The notes below the pieces were generated by a model. It did no database searches and was not told where the DNA came from. It saw only the letters and a program-made list of their open reading frames with translations. Positions 47,529 to 56,677 of a DNA stretch of 64,000 bases are shown here, in pieces. This stretch comes from Rhizobium favelukesii. GTDB lineage: Bacteria; Pseudomonadota; Alphaproteobacteria; Rhizobiales; Rhizobiaceae. The stretch lies in NCBI RefSeq assembly GCF_000577275.2, contig NZ_HG916852.1:1429001-1493000 (forward strand), in the 5' to 3' direction. Both the position numbers and the translations under genes were made by a program. How positions within the stretch are numbered: position 1 is the stretch's first letter; the number at the start of each line of letters is the position of its first letter.

Positions 47529-49679
47529 ATGTCCGGCGTATCGGGTAATCAGGATGTGGACATAGATCTTGGACAATTGGTCCGCGCCGTTTGGGCACGC
47601 CGGCTGAAGGTCTTGGCAATCACCGCGTTGGGGGCAGGGGTCGCCTTCACGGGCGCCAAGATGATCTCCCCCAAATACCGAAGTGAAACGCGCATCCTGA
47701 TCGAGCCGCGCGCTCCTGCCTTCGCCAATGCCCAGGTAAACGATACCAACGCGGGTCCGTTGCTGGACGAACTCAATATTGCGAGCCAGGTGCAGCTTCT
47801 GCAGTCCGCAGACCTCATCAAGCAGGTCATCAACGGCCAGAAGCTCTACGATTTGCCGGAGTTCGATGCGGCCGCCAACGGCTCCGCTCTCACCGATATC
47901 CTGGTGGCCCTTCACCTCAAGAAAAATCCATATGAAAATCCCCCCGAAGAGCGCGTGATCGACGCCTTCACGGAGCGGCTTCAGGTCTATCAGGTGCCGG
48001 GATCGCGCGTGATCGGTATTACCTTCACCTCGAAGGATCCGAAGCTCGCGGCAACGATTCCGAATGCGATGGCCCGTGTCTATCTCGCTACACAAAGCGG
48101 CGCCAAGCTGGATTCGAATTCGGAGGCGACACGTTGGCTGGAGCCGGAAATCGAAAATCTCCGCCAGAAGGTGAATGACGCCGAGCAGAAGGTGGCGGAA
48201 TACCGTGCCGAGCACGGATTGCTGCCGACCAATGGTGGCGCGAATTTCCCGACGCAGCAATTGAACGACATTTCGGCAGAGCTTACCCGCGTCCGAGGAG
48301 AGCGAGCCAATGCCGATGCACGCGCACAGTCCGTGCGCAATGCCCTCTCTGCCGGCGAGGCATCCGATACGCTGCAGGACATCATGTCGTCTCAGTCGAT
48401 CCAGCGGCTGAAGAGCACTGAGTCAGGCCTGCAGTCGCAGATCTCCGACCTGCAGACCTCATTGCTCAATAGCCATCCGCGGCTGAAGAGCCTGCGAGCG
48501 CAGCTTTCGGACATCAAGGTTCAGATTCGCCAGGAGACGCAGAAGATCCTGGCAAGCATCGAAAACGAAGCGAAGGTCTCAGCGGTTCGCCAAAAGGAAT
48601 TGGAACAGCAGGCCGACAAACTGAAGGCCAACAGTGCCCAAGCCGGCGAAGACGAGGTCGGTCTCAATGCCCTGACGCGCGAAGCCACGGCACAGCGGCA
48701 ACTCCTGGAAACCTATCTCTCTCGTTACCGCGAGGCGGCGTCGCGGGCCGACAAGAACTCAAGCCCGGCCGACGCCCGCATTGTGTCGAAGGCCATACAG
48801 CCGGTTGATCCCTATTTCCCGAAGGTTCTGCCAATCGTCATCGTCGCTGCCTTGGCGACCTTCATCATGTCATCGATTGTGATCATGCTCGCCGAACTCT
48901 TCAGCGGTCGGGCACTCCGCTCCATCGAGCCGCCCGAGGAGGAGGTGGCGCGTGAAGAAGCAGAGGAACCTCACGCAACAACGGCCGGCTCCGCCAAGCG
49001 AACGGCTACGCCGAGCCTGCTCGCCACCCCCGCAGACGAGGAGCCGGTTGCCCAGCTAGTCGAGGAAGAAGATGCCGTTGAAACGAACGAGTTCTCGATC
49101 GCATCTGTCTCGGATTACCTTCGCGGCAGCAGGGCGCCACTGGCGATTGCCATTTCGCCGACCGGCGATGATGGATCGGTGGCAACCGTATCGCTTGTGC
49201 GCAAGTTGGCCGAGGATGGCTCGCGGGTCATCCTGGTCGACATGACGGGCTCGGGGCTGCCGACCGACCTCATGGCCGAGGATCGCAATATGCTCGGCAT
49301 AACCGATTTGCTCTGCGGGGATGCGGCCTTCGGCGATACGATCCATGGCGACAGCCGCACCGACGCGCACTTCATTCCGCAGGGCATCAGCGATCCGCGG
49401 CGGGCGATGCGCGGTGCCGATCGGCTGTCCCTGCTGCTGGACGCTCTTGTCTCGGCCTACGACCTGGTGATCGTGGAATGCGGCGCTGCCGACGTGGCCG
49501 GCGTTTCGCGCCTGACGCAGAGCAAGGACGTCGAAATCATCCTCTCCATGCCTGAAATCGTCGAGCAGGAGTTCGTGACTGCTATGACCGAGTTCGAAGC
49601 GGCCGGCTACGAGCGTGTCGTGCTGATGTCCGATAGCGACGAGCCCCTTGAGAGCCCGGTCTCGCGGCACGCAGCGTGA
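47529..49679 (+). CDS. Polysaccharide co-polymerase (Wzz/GumC type) with degenerate ATPase domain
   Basis: 716 residues. A Wzz domain starts at about 10 with a TM helix at about 27-45. A long coiled-coil periplasmic region (about 200-400) precedes a second TM helix (about 432-457). An acidic linker (about 465-520) leads to a BY-kinase-like C-terminal domain (about 535-700): AISPTGDDGSVATVSLVRKL stands where an active kinase has a P-loop GxxGxGKS/T. Lys is absent, and no C-terminal Tyr cluster exists. VILVDMTGSG retains the Walker A' strand. It likely controls chain length or export without kinase activity. Confidence 0.88.
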   Translation: MSGVSGNQDVDIDLGQLVRAVWARRLKVLAITALGAGVAFTGAKMISPKYRSETRILIEPRAPAFANAQVNDTNAGPLLDELNIASQVQLLQSADLIKQVINGQKLYDLPEFDAAANGSALTDILVALHLKKNPYENPPEERVIDAFTERLQVYQVPGSRVIGITFTSKDPKLAATIPNAMARVYLATQSGAKLDSNSEATRWLEPEIENLRQKVNDAEQKVAEYRAEHGLLPTNGGANFPTQQLNDISAELTRVRGERANADARAQSVRNALSAGEASDTLQDIMSSQSIQRLKSTESGLQSQISDLQTSLLNSHPRLKSLRAQLSDIKVQIRQETQKILASIENEAKVSAVRQKELEQQADKLKANSAQAGEDEVGLNALTREATAQRQLLETYLSRYREAASRADKNSSPADARIVSKAIQPVDPYFPKVLPIVIVAALATFIMSSIVIMLAELFSGRALRSIEPPEEEVAREEAEEPHATTAGSAKRTATPSLLATPADEEPVAQLVEEEDAVETNEFSIASVSDYLRGSRAPLAIAISPTGDDGSVATVSLVRKLAEDGSRVILVDMTGSGLPTDLMAEDRNMLGITDLLCGDAAFGDTIHGDSRTDAHFIPQGISDPRRAMRGADRLSLLLDALVSAYDLVIVECGAADVAGVSRLTQSKDVEIILSMPEIVEQEFVTAMTEFEAAGYERVVLMSDSDEPLESPVSRHAA

Positions 49680-50972
49680 TCAAACGCCGATCACCCGGTG
49701 TATGCGCTGGGCAAGGTGGTAGATCTTCGGGCGAGACTTAGTGAAGGCTTTGCCTCGTGTGATTGCCCGATGGACGAGGCCGCCCACTCTGCCGCGTAGC
49801 GAAAGCGGCAGAACAACGTCATAGTGCTCGGTTTCTACAGGCGCCCAGGAGCGCTTGTATCTTTGGTCGCCGAGGCCGAAGTCGAACAGGCCGACGCCCT
49901 TACCATGCTGCCCGGCGATCATCTGCCAGAACAGGAATTCGCCAGGGCTCGTCTCCGCCGCCAAGCTCTCATCGATGGCGCTGAATTGGCAGATGATGTG
50001 GTCGCCCTTACGAGAAATGCCAGCCAGGGCCGCGATATGACCATCGTACGCACCCTTCAGGCGGATCGCGTGCATTTCCAGCCCTACCGTCTTGCTGCCG
50101 GGGTCGCGAATGTCGAGTGCGCCGTGCAGAAAAGCCTTGGTCTGCGAGGCTTCAAACACATCCGGCAGTCCGAGCGCGTTGAATCGTTCGCCCTTCTGTT
50201 CGAAGAAGCGATCGAGCAGCCGGTGTTGCTCATCTGAAGTTCCGCTAGAAATGTAGTCGAACCCGCCGAGCGCCTCCAGGCGTCTCAGCTGCGTTCGGAA
50301 CTTCTTACGCCGGCCCTTTGCATTCACTTGTTGGAGTGTCGACTCCATGTTTGCCAGGAGCGGAAGATGGTAGGCGTGGTTCTGGTTCTGGACCATCGGC
50401 AGCAGTGCCAGGGGACTGTGGCATCCGCGCCATTCCAACGGTATGTTCTGCAGCAACAGAAGGTCGGCGCTTCCGACCAGAGCACGGCGCAGCAGCTCCG
50501 CGAATTTCCGCGGCTCGAGATTCGTGGCCAGTTCGATGAAGCGCGCTGTGAAAAGGCCCGTGTTGATGTTGCTGTGATCGGCACCGACAAATCTGGCGGT
50601 GCGGAAGCCGTGAAACCTGTTTATCTCTATTGGCAGAATGAATGCGGTCTCTTCGCCAAGCCTGCCCCAGACGATCGACAATGGGTTTCCATGGGCCTTG
50701 GCCCAGGATAGGCACCAGTCGTAGCCTTGGTGCAGGGAATTCAGATCGTCACGATCGAGTTCACGCCAGATCTCTTCCAGCGGCCCCAAGCTATCCAAGA
50801 CGACGATATCGAGTTCGGCCACCGCAATCTGCGCGTTCAGCGCCCGCAATTCGGAAACTTCCGCGTTGGATTCTGTTGAATGGTGCGCTTTGCGTGCGAC
50901 AGGAAGCTTCTGCGCCTGCACGGTTTTTCTCCGGTCTGACTTGCCGGCGCGGAGAATAGCGGAGCGGTGCAT
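49680..50972 (-). CDS. CelD/BioF2-type acyltransferase (GNAT fold)
   Basis: 430 residues, related to the CelD/BcsL and FemAB-like GNAT proteins found in polysaccharide loci. ALNAQIAVAELDIVVLDSLGPLEEIWRELDRDD opens the domain; LRRLEALGGFDY and the conserved C-terminal FGLGDQRYKRSW close it. It may decorate the polymer or its precursor. Its stop codon abuts the co-polymerase stop codon (49679/49680), so the two genes converge with no gap. Start at 50972 is the first ATG; the first ~50 residues are polar. Confidence 0.75.
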   Translation of the reverse strand: MHRSAILRAGKSDRRKTVQAQKLPVARKAHHSTESNAEVSELRALNAQIAVAELDIVVLDSLGPLEEIWRELDRDDLNSLHQGYDWCLSWAKAHGNPLSIVWGRLGEETAFILPIEINRFHGFRTARFVGADHSNINTGLFTARFIELATNLEPRKFAELLRRALVGSADLLLLQNIPLEWRGCHSPLALLPMVQNQNHAYHLPLLANMESTLQQVNAKGRRKKFRTQLRRLEALGGFDYISSGTSDEQHRLLDRFFEQKGERFNALGLPDVFEASQTKAFLHGALDIRDPGSKTVGLEMHAIRLKGAYDGHIAALAGISRKGDHIICQFSAIDESLAAETSPGEFLFWQMIAGQHGKGVGLFDFGLGDQRYKRSWAPVETEHYDVVLPLSLRGRVGGLVHRAITRGKAFTKSRPKIYHLAQRIHRVIGV

Positions 50973-51039
50973 CCATTTCGTTTATGAGCCGCGAGGGACA
51001 GTGGTTTCCGTTGATCACGGTTATCCTGTCGTTAACGGA

Positions 51040-51249
51040 TCACTGCTGGTTCGGCCCAGCCATCCATTTGATGATGACCATGGCGGGAAGCACCCACAGT
51101 AGTCCTGTCAGGAAAAAGTACAGGAGTTGCCCCCACCATGGAGCGTTGCCGAGCGTCGCAACGGCGATCGTGTTTGCAAGCAGCGCGTAGGCGAGCACGA
51201 GCACGACGATCAGGATCGTACCGATGAATTTGCGGAGGCGGACAGGCAT
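51040..51249 (-). CDS. DUF2842 small membrane protein
   Basis: 69 residues, two hydrophobic helices (about 7-27, 35-57): PVRLRKFIGTILIVVLVLAYALLA and LLYFFLTGLLWVLPAMVIIKWM. Matches the pattern of the alphaproteobacterial DUF2842 family beside ctaA. Start at 51249 rather than 51291. Function unknown. Confidence 0.8.
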   Translation of the reverse strand: MPVRLRKFIGTILIVVLVLAYALLANTIAVATLGNAPWWGQLLYFFLTGLLWVLPAMVIIKWMAGPNQQ

Positions 51250-51362
51250 CAAATATCTTTCGCACTGGTGTTTGAACTGCCGCGACGGCATGCCGCAAAG
51301 GTTCGGGGCTTGTTTTGCATGAGCCGCTCAGGCAAATCAACTGCCGGACGTAAGGAGCAGTC

Positions 51363-52466
51363 ATGGCGATCGCGAACTTGAGCACTGAACAGCAGATCCT
51401 GCGTGAGATACGCCGACAGGACGGCAATCGCCGGGCTGTTCGCATCTGGCTGGGCTTTGTGCTTCTGGCGCTGTTCTGTCTCGTAATCGTCGGCGGTGCC
51501 ACCAGACTCACGAATTCGGGCCTGTCGATCACCGAGTGGAAGCCGATCCACGGCGTGATTCCGCCTCTGGGTGTCGCGCAATGGGACGAGGAATTCAAGC
51601 TCTACCAACGCATTCCCGAGTATCAGCAGATAAATGACGGAATGACCATCGACGAGTTCAAGGGCATCTTTTGGTGGGAGTGGGCCCACCGACTGATTGC
51701 ACGCGGCATTGGTGTCATCTTCGCGCTGCCGTTGCTCTATTTCTGGATAACGGGAAGGGTGGAAAGACGGCTGCGCTGGCCTCTCTTCGGAATTCTGATG
51801 CTGGGTGGACTGCAGGGCGCGATCGGCTGGTGGATGGTCTCTTCGGGGCTCTCAGTACGAACCGACGTGAGCCAGTATCGGTTGGCAACGCACCTTGTCA
51901 TGGCCTGTCTCATCTTCGCGTCCTGCATGTGGATCATGCGGGGGCTTTCGCCTCACTCCGACGATCCCGCGCCCACGCAAGGCTCGCATGTCTGGGCCGC
52001 TGCGATAGCGGTGTTTGCGCTTTTCCAGATCTACCTCGGCGCGCTCGTCGCCGGCCTCGACGCCGGCTTCACCTACAATACCTGGCCGTTGATGGACGGC
52101 GCGGTCTTGCCCTCCGATCTGCTGATCCAGCAACCGGCCTGGATCAATTTCTTCGAGAACCCGAAGACGGTACAGTTCGTCCATCGGCTGGGTGCCTACA
52201 CGCTTTTTGCGCTGACGCTGATCAACATGATCATTGCCCTTACCGCAGCGCCGTCGACGACACATGCTCGGCGTGCCGTCGTTCTGTTCGTGTTGGTGAC
52301 TGTCCAGGCGGCAATTGGAATCGCTACTTTGTTGCTGCAGGTCCCGCTTCATTGGGGGCTGCTGCATCAGGCCGGAGCGCTGGTGATCCTTGGTTTCGCA
52401 ATCGCCAATTGGCGGGGTTTTCATGGAGCGTACCCGCGCGAGACCATGATTGCCGAGCAGGATTGA
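51363..52466 (+). CDS. ctaA: Heme A synthase (COX15/CtaA)
   Basis: Oxidises the C8 methyl of heme O to heme A for aa3-type oxidases. 367 residues, eight hydrophobic helices. Heme-ligand His in [14 protein letters not shown], in [12 protein letters not shown], in [13 protein letters not shown] and in [31 protein letters not shown] is a hallmark. Type 2 length, without the Bacillus Cys pair that I can see. ATG at 51363. Confidence 0.94.
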   Translation: MAIANLSTEQQILREIRRQDGNRRAVRIWLGFVLLALFCLVIVGGATRLTNSGLSITEWKPIHGVIPPLGVAQWDEEFKLYQRIPEYQQINDGMTIDEFKGIFWWEWAHRLIARGIGVIFALPLLYFWITGRVERRLRWPLFGILMLGGLQGAIGWWMVSSGLSVRTDVSQYRLATHLVMACLIFASCMWIMRGLSPHSDDPAPTQGSHVWAAAIAVFALFQIYLGALVAGLDAGFTYNTWPLMDGAVLPSDLLIQQPAWINFFENPKTVQFVHRLGAYTLFALTLINMIIALTAAPSTTHARRAVVLFVLVTVQAAIGIATLLLQVPLHWGLLHQAGALVILGFAIANWRGFHGAYPRETMIAEQD

Positions 52467-52562
52467 GCTCGACAACGGCGGCGTTAAAAAATCGTCAGTT
52501 CGCTGTCGAAACCGAGCCATCTCAAACGTCCTTGAAGCAGGGCGGTGGAACGGGAGACGACG

Positions 52563-53123
52563 ATGCGACAACTCAGCGTATTTCTGAGCATTTCTCTTGA
52601 TGGATACTTTGCCGCTTTGAACGGCGATGTGAGTTGGGCTCACCGCGACGATCCCGAGTTCAATGCTTTCGTTGCCGGCAATGCGAGCGCCGGCGGTGAG
52701 CTCCTCATGGGACGCAGAACTTACGACCTCATGGCTTCCTATTGGCCGACGGCGGTGGCAAAGGAACGCGACCCGATTGTGGCGGACCGAATGAACAGTC
52801 TGCCGAAGATCGTGTTCTCGCGAACGATGAGCGAGGCCGGCTGGATCAATACGCGGCTAATTCGCGAAAACCCCGCGCAAGCCGTAGACGCCCTCAAGCG
52901 GGCAGAGGGCAAGGATATGGTTGTCCTTGGCAGCGGCAGTATCGTTGCACAGCTCGTGGAAGCCGGCCTGGTCGATGTGTTTCAGTTTGTCGTCGTGCCG
53001 ATAGCGCTAGGGGCGGGCCAATCCGTGTTTGCCGGTATCAGCGAGCGATTGGCACTAACCCTCACGGATAGTCGAGCCTTTGCCAAAGGCAATGTGGTCC
53101 TGACCTATGCTCCTTCGCGATAG
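52563..53123 (+). CDS. Dihydrofolate reductase-like (RibD C-terminal) protein
   Basis: 186 residues of the RibD_C reductase superfamily: LSVFLSISLDGYFAALNGD, LLMGRRTYDLMASYWP, KDMVVLGSGSIVAQLVEAGLVDVFQ and VVVPIALGAGQSVF. NADPH-binding folds of this type reduce unknown substrates. Start at 52563 after GGGAGACGACG. A plus-oriented terminator for it is not obvious; the hairpin at 53155 has its T-run on the other side. Confidence 0.82.
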   Translation: MRQLSVFLSISLDGYFAALNGDVSWAHRDDPEFNAFVAGNASAGGELLMGRRTYDLMASYWPTAVAKERDPIVADRMNSLPKIVFSRTMSEAGWINTRLIRENPAQAVDALKRAEGKDMVVLGSGSIVAQLVEAGLVDVFQFVVVPIALGAGQSVFAGISERLALTLTDSRAFAKGNVVLTYAPSR

Positions 53124-53154
53124 CGGAGCCAACGCATTGACCTCATCGGCGGCA

Positions 53155-53186
53155 TAAAAAATCCGGCTGCGTCACCGCAGCCGGAT
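53155..53186 (-). terminator. Terminator of rne
   Basis: On the minus strand ATCCGGCTGCG pairs with CGCAGCCGGAT around a 4-nt loop and is followed by TTTTTT. It lies about 28 bp after the rne stop. Confidence 0.88.
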
Positions 53187-53213
53187 CGTATTACTTATCG
53201 CCGAATATCAATC

Positions 53214-56042
53214 TCAGAAAAAACCGCGGCGCTGCCACCAGCCAGCTTTCTTCGGCTTACCGTCGCCCTCGCTCTCGGCGGCATCGCTGCGCGTCGACTT
53301 CACCGTCGGTTCAGACGAGGAGATGTTCGACTCCCTGTTGGCGCGGACAGGCTTTGCATCTTCGGGGGCCGGCGTCGCGAGGTCTGCGGCTGCCGCCTCA
53401 GCTTCAGCGTCTACGGCCGGGACCACTTCGGCCGCTGCCTCTTCCACGACAGGCTCCTCGACCGGCGATGCCTTGCGGCTACGACGTGCGCGCCTCGGCT
53501 TCACGTCTTCCGTCACAGTAGCACCGGTCTCGACCGCTGCCATCGCCGGCTGAGCTTCGACTGCTTCTTCGGCGGCAGCTTCGATCGCGTCGACAGCGGT
53601 CACGTCTGTCTCGCCATCTTCAGCGCCGTCACTTGCCAGTTCGGCTTCGGAAGCCTCCTGCTCGCCGCCTTCCTCGCGGTTGCGGCGGCCGCCGCGCTTG
53701 CCACGACGGCGGCGCTTGCGGCGTTGGGTCTCATCACCTTCGTCACGCGTGTCCGAGGTGGCAGCAACGCTTTCGTCGCCTTCATCCTCGTCGTCACCGT
53801 CGGTCTGGTCGCCTTCCTCAGCGTCGGCAGAGCTGCTGTCGGCGGCAACCGGCTCGCCGTTGCCATTGCGGCCCCGACGACGACGGCGGCGCTTGCGCTT
53901 GCGGCCTTCTCCATCGCTTTCGGCGCTCGGCGCCGGACGTTCGGAAGCAGCCGGCTTGGCCTCCAGTTCCTCTTCTTCCTCCTCATCGACTTCGACCACG
54001 ATATCGTCGTCTTCGTCATCGGGGATGGCGGCAAAGTTGAACAGGCTTTCGATCTTGACTGGATTCTCGACCGGCTCGCCGCGGTCGATCGCGAAGTGCT
54101 GTGAGCCGACGGAGCCGTCTGCGTCGATAATGATCGCAACACCGAAGCGGGCTTCGTAGTCGAGGATCGTCTGCCGCTTGTGGTTGAGCAGGTACAGCGC
54201 AATATCAGGCGTCGTGCGAACCGTGATGTTATGCGTGGTGTTCTTGAGCAGGTACTCCTCGATGCCGCGCAGGACGTGCAGGGCAACGGAGGACTGCGAA
54301 CGCACGTGGCCGGTGCCGCCGCAATGCGAGCAGACCTGGGTCGTCGATTCAAGAACGGAAGCGCGGATACGCTGGCGCGACATTTCGAGCAGGCCGAAAT
54401 GCGAGATGCGGCCGACCTGGATGCGGGCGCGGTCGTTCTTCAGGCATTCCTTCAGCTTCTTCTCGACCGCGCGGTTGTTGCGCTTCTCTTCCATGTCGAT
54501 GAAGTCGATGACGATGAGGCCGGCAAGGTCGCGCAGGCGAAGCTGGCGGGCCACTTCATCGGCGGCCTCGAGGTTCGTCTGCAGCGCGGTGTCCTCGATC
54601 GAGTGCTCGCGGGTCGAACGGCCGGAGTTGACGTCGATGGAAACCAGCGCTTCCGTCTGGTTCATGATCAGGTAGCCGCCGGACTTCAAGGTCACCTGCG
54701 GCTGCAGCATGCGGTCGAGCTGAGCTTCGATGCCGGAGCGCGAGAAGATCGGGTGAATGTCGCGGTAGGGCTGGACCACCTTGGCATGGCTCGGCATCAG
54801 CATCTTCATGAAGTCTTTCGCTTCACGATAGCCTTCCTCGCCGGAGACGATGATCTCGCCGATGTCCTTGTTGTAGAGGTCGCGGATCGAGCGCTTGATG
54901 AGCGAGCCTTCCTCGTAGACGAGGCAGGGAGCGGTCGACTGCAGCGTCAGCGTGCGCACGTTCTCCCACAGGCGCATTAGGTATTCGAAGTCTCGCTTGA
55001 CCTCGACCTTGGTCCGGTTTGCACCGGCCGTGCGCAAGATGACGCCCATGCCCTGCGGCACTTCGAGCATCCGTGCGATTTCCTTCAGGCGCTTGCGGTC
55101 CTGCGGATTGGTGATCTTGCGGGAAATGCCGCCGCCACGCGCCGTGTTCGGCATGAGGACGGAATAACGGCCGGCCAGCGAAAGATAGGTGGTCAGGGCC
55201 GCGCCCTTATTGCCGCGCTCTTCCTTTGCCACCTGCACCAGCAGGATCTGGCGGCGCTTGATGACTTCCTGGATGCGATACTGCTTGCGCGGCTTGCGCT
55301 GGACGCGATCGGGAACTTCCTCCATGGCGTCTTCAGCGCCAACGGATTCGATCACTTCCTCTTCGTGGTCGTGATCATCGTCATCGTCGTCATCGCTGCG
55401 GCGGCGGGCGTCGACCTCTTCGGAGATCGAGTCCGTCTCGACCATCGCTGCCATCTCGTTGCCCGGCGAGCCTTCGTCATCGTTGTCGACCGTGGCTTCG
55501 CTGGCAGCCTCATCGCTTGCCGGCACTTCGGCAACCGGCGCTGCCTTCTTGCGGCTGCGGCGTGGCCTTGCCTTCTTGGCAGGTGCTTCCTCAGCAACGT
55601 CCGCAACGGCCTCGACCGTCTCGGCTACAGCAGCAGTTTCTACCTCTGGCGCGGCTTCCGCTGCAGGCACTTCGACACCGACGTCCGGCTGCTCTTGAGT
55701 GGAGAGATCGACCGGTGCCGTCTCGACATGTTCGACGTCGTCGTCGCGGCGATGCTCCTCGGCTTCGGCGCGAAGCAGGGCCTGACGATCAGCAAGCGGG
55801 ATCTGATAGTAGTCGGGGTGAATTTCAGCAAAGGCCAGGAAGCCGTGCCGGTTGCCGCCGTAGTCAACGAAAGCGGCCTGCAGCGAGGGCTCGACCCTCG
55901 TTACCTTTGCGAGATAGATATTGCCGCGAATCTGCTTCTTGTGCTGCGACTCGAAGTCAAATTCTTCTATGCGGTTTCCGCGAACGACAACAACGCGCGT
56001 CTCTTCCTCGTGAGACGCGTCGATAAGCATCTTGTCTGCCAT
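53214..56042 (-). CDS. rne: Ribonuclease E
   Basis: Endonuclease and scaffold of the degradosome, 942 residues. S1 half 1 (residues ~35-85, NIYLAKVTRVEPSLQAAFVDYG), an Ala/Glu/Asp-rich insert (~100-250) and S1 half 2 (~255-300, VQVAKEERGNKGAALTTYLSLAG). Catalytic Asps in SIDVNSGRST and LIVIDFIDME; zinc-link CSHCGGTGHV. From ~residue 640 the tail is disordered with alternating acidic blocks and Arg clusters (RKRKRRRRRRG, RRKRRRRGKRGG), the RNA- and partner-binding scaffold. The last residues PKKAGWWQRRGFF are conserved in rhizobial members. Long 635-bp upstream gap. Confidence 0.95.
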   Translation of the reverse strand: MADKMLIDASHEEETRVVVVRGNRIEEFDFESQHKKQIRGNIYLAKVTRVEPSLQAAFVDYGGNRHGFLAFAEIHPDYYQIPLADRQALLRAEAEEHRRDDDVEHVETAPVDLSTQEQPDVGVEVPAAEAAPEVETAAVAETVEAVADVAEEAPAKKARPRRSRKKAAPVAEVPASDEAASEATVDNDDEGSPGNEMAAMVETDSISEEVDARRRSDDDDDDDHDHEEEVIESVGAEDAMEEVPDRVQRKPRKQYRIQEVIKRRQILLVQVAKEERGNKGAALTTYLSLAGRYSVLMPNTARGGGISRKITNPQDRKRLKEIARMLEVPQGMGVILRTAGANRTKVEVKRDFEYLMRLWENVRTLTLQSTAPCLVYEEGSLIKRSIRDLYNKDIGEIIVSGEEGYREAKDFMKMLMPSHAKVVQPYRDIHPIFSRSGIEAQLDRMLQPQVTLKSGGYLIMNQTEALVSIDVNSGRSTREHSIEDTALQTNLEAADEVARQLRLRDLAGLIVIDFIDMEEKRNNRAVEKKLKECLKNDRARIQVGRISHFGLLEMSRQRIRASVLESTTQVCSHCGGTGHVRSQSSVALHVLRGIEEYLLKNTTHNITVRTTPDIALYLLNHKRQTILDYEARFGVAIIIDADGSVGSQHFAIDRGEPVENPVKIESLFNFAAIPDDEDDDIVVEVDEEEEEELEAKPAASERPAPSAESDGEGRKRKRRRRRRGRNGNGEPVAADSSSADAEEGDQTDGDDEDEGDESVAATSDTRDEGDETQRRKRRRRGKRGGRRNREEGGEQEASEAELASDGAEDGETDVTAVDAIEAAAEEAVEAQPAMAAVETGATVTEDVKPRRARRSRKASPVEEPVVEEAAAEVVPAVDAEAEAAAADLATPAPEDAKPVRANRESNISSSEPTVKSTRSDAAESEGDGKPKKAGWWQRRGFF

Positions 56043-56677
56043 GTAAGCTGTGCTCCTCGGCGCGGCCGAACGTCGGCATCCCCTTGTGTCAATGAGACAG
56101 AAGAGGTGCGGCTCGTCATTGCAGCGCCGGATAATGAAAGTCGCGATTGGTGCGGTGTGGAAGGCAGCAGCCAGACAGCAGCGGGGGAGATGTTCTCCCG
56201 GGGCCTGTAGACTTCAGATAAAACCTGCTGCGACACCATCAAAGACCAAGCGAGATCGACAAAACTAAGACCTTGTTCAGGTCCGATGAGTTTGCTCTCT
56301 CTGTAAAGAGCGGTTGGTGGCTTTCCACCGATGAAGTTCCCGCATACGCCGGAAAATTCAGGATCCAATTTCGAGTGGAAACACATTTGACGGCGGACGA
56401 TTGCCGGTTGTGGCGCCAGTTCCTTAGCGGTTTGGCTGCCGTGCAGGCGACTCTATCCCGTCAGCACTTCTACCCTAAAAATCCTTGTATGTTTTCTCTG
56501 TCACAATAGCAAGGGAAAAGCCAAATGTGCCATAATATTGATGGATTTTGGAAGGCATACAAAATCGGGGATTAAGGGCGCCGATTCGGCTCCGCGGCCG
56601 CGAACGGCGCCGACACCGGCAATTTCGCGTTTACCGGGAGAACTTGATCGGAATGTTATTTAAGGTGTGGCGGTCGA
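56043..56677. other. rne leader and divergent promoter region
   Basis: 635 bp without a convincing gene between rne and amiC. E. coli rne has a long structured 5' UTR for feedback control; here the region nearest rne contains a perfect hairpin (GGGAGA-TGT-TCTCCC, 56185-56199). An AT-rich stretch around 56505-56575 (cataatattg, cataca) could hold promoters, including for amiC. A short open frame (56273-56509) has no support. Confidence 0.5.

Noticed and set aside
47529..49679. Active tyrosine autokinase (Wzc/ExoP)
   Set aside because: The P-loop Lys and C-terminal tyrosines are missing, so kinase activity is not supported.
56273..56509. Short open frame in the rne-amiC gap
   Set aside because: No ribosome-binding site or protein-like pattern; likely leader or promoter DNA.
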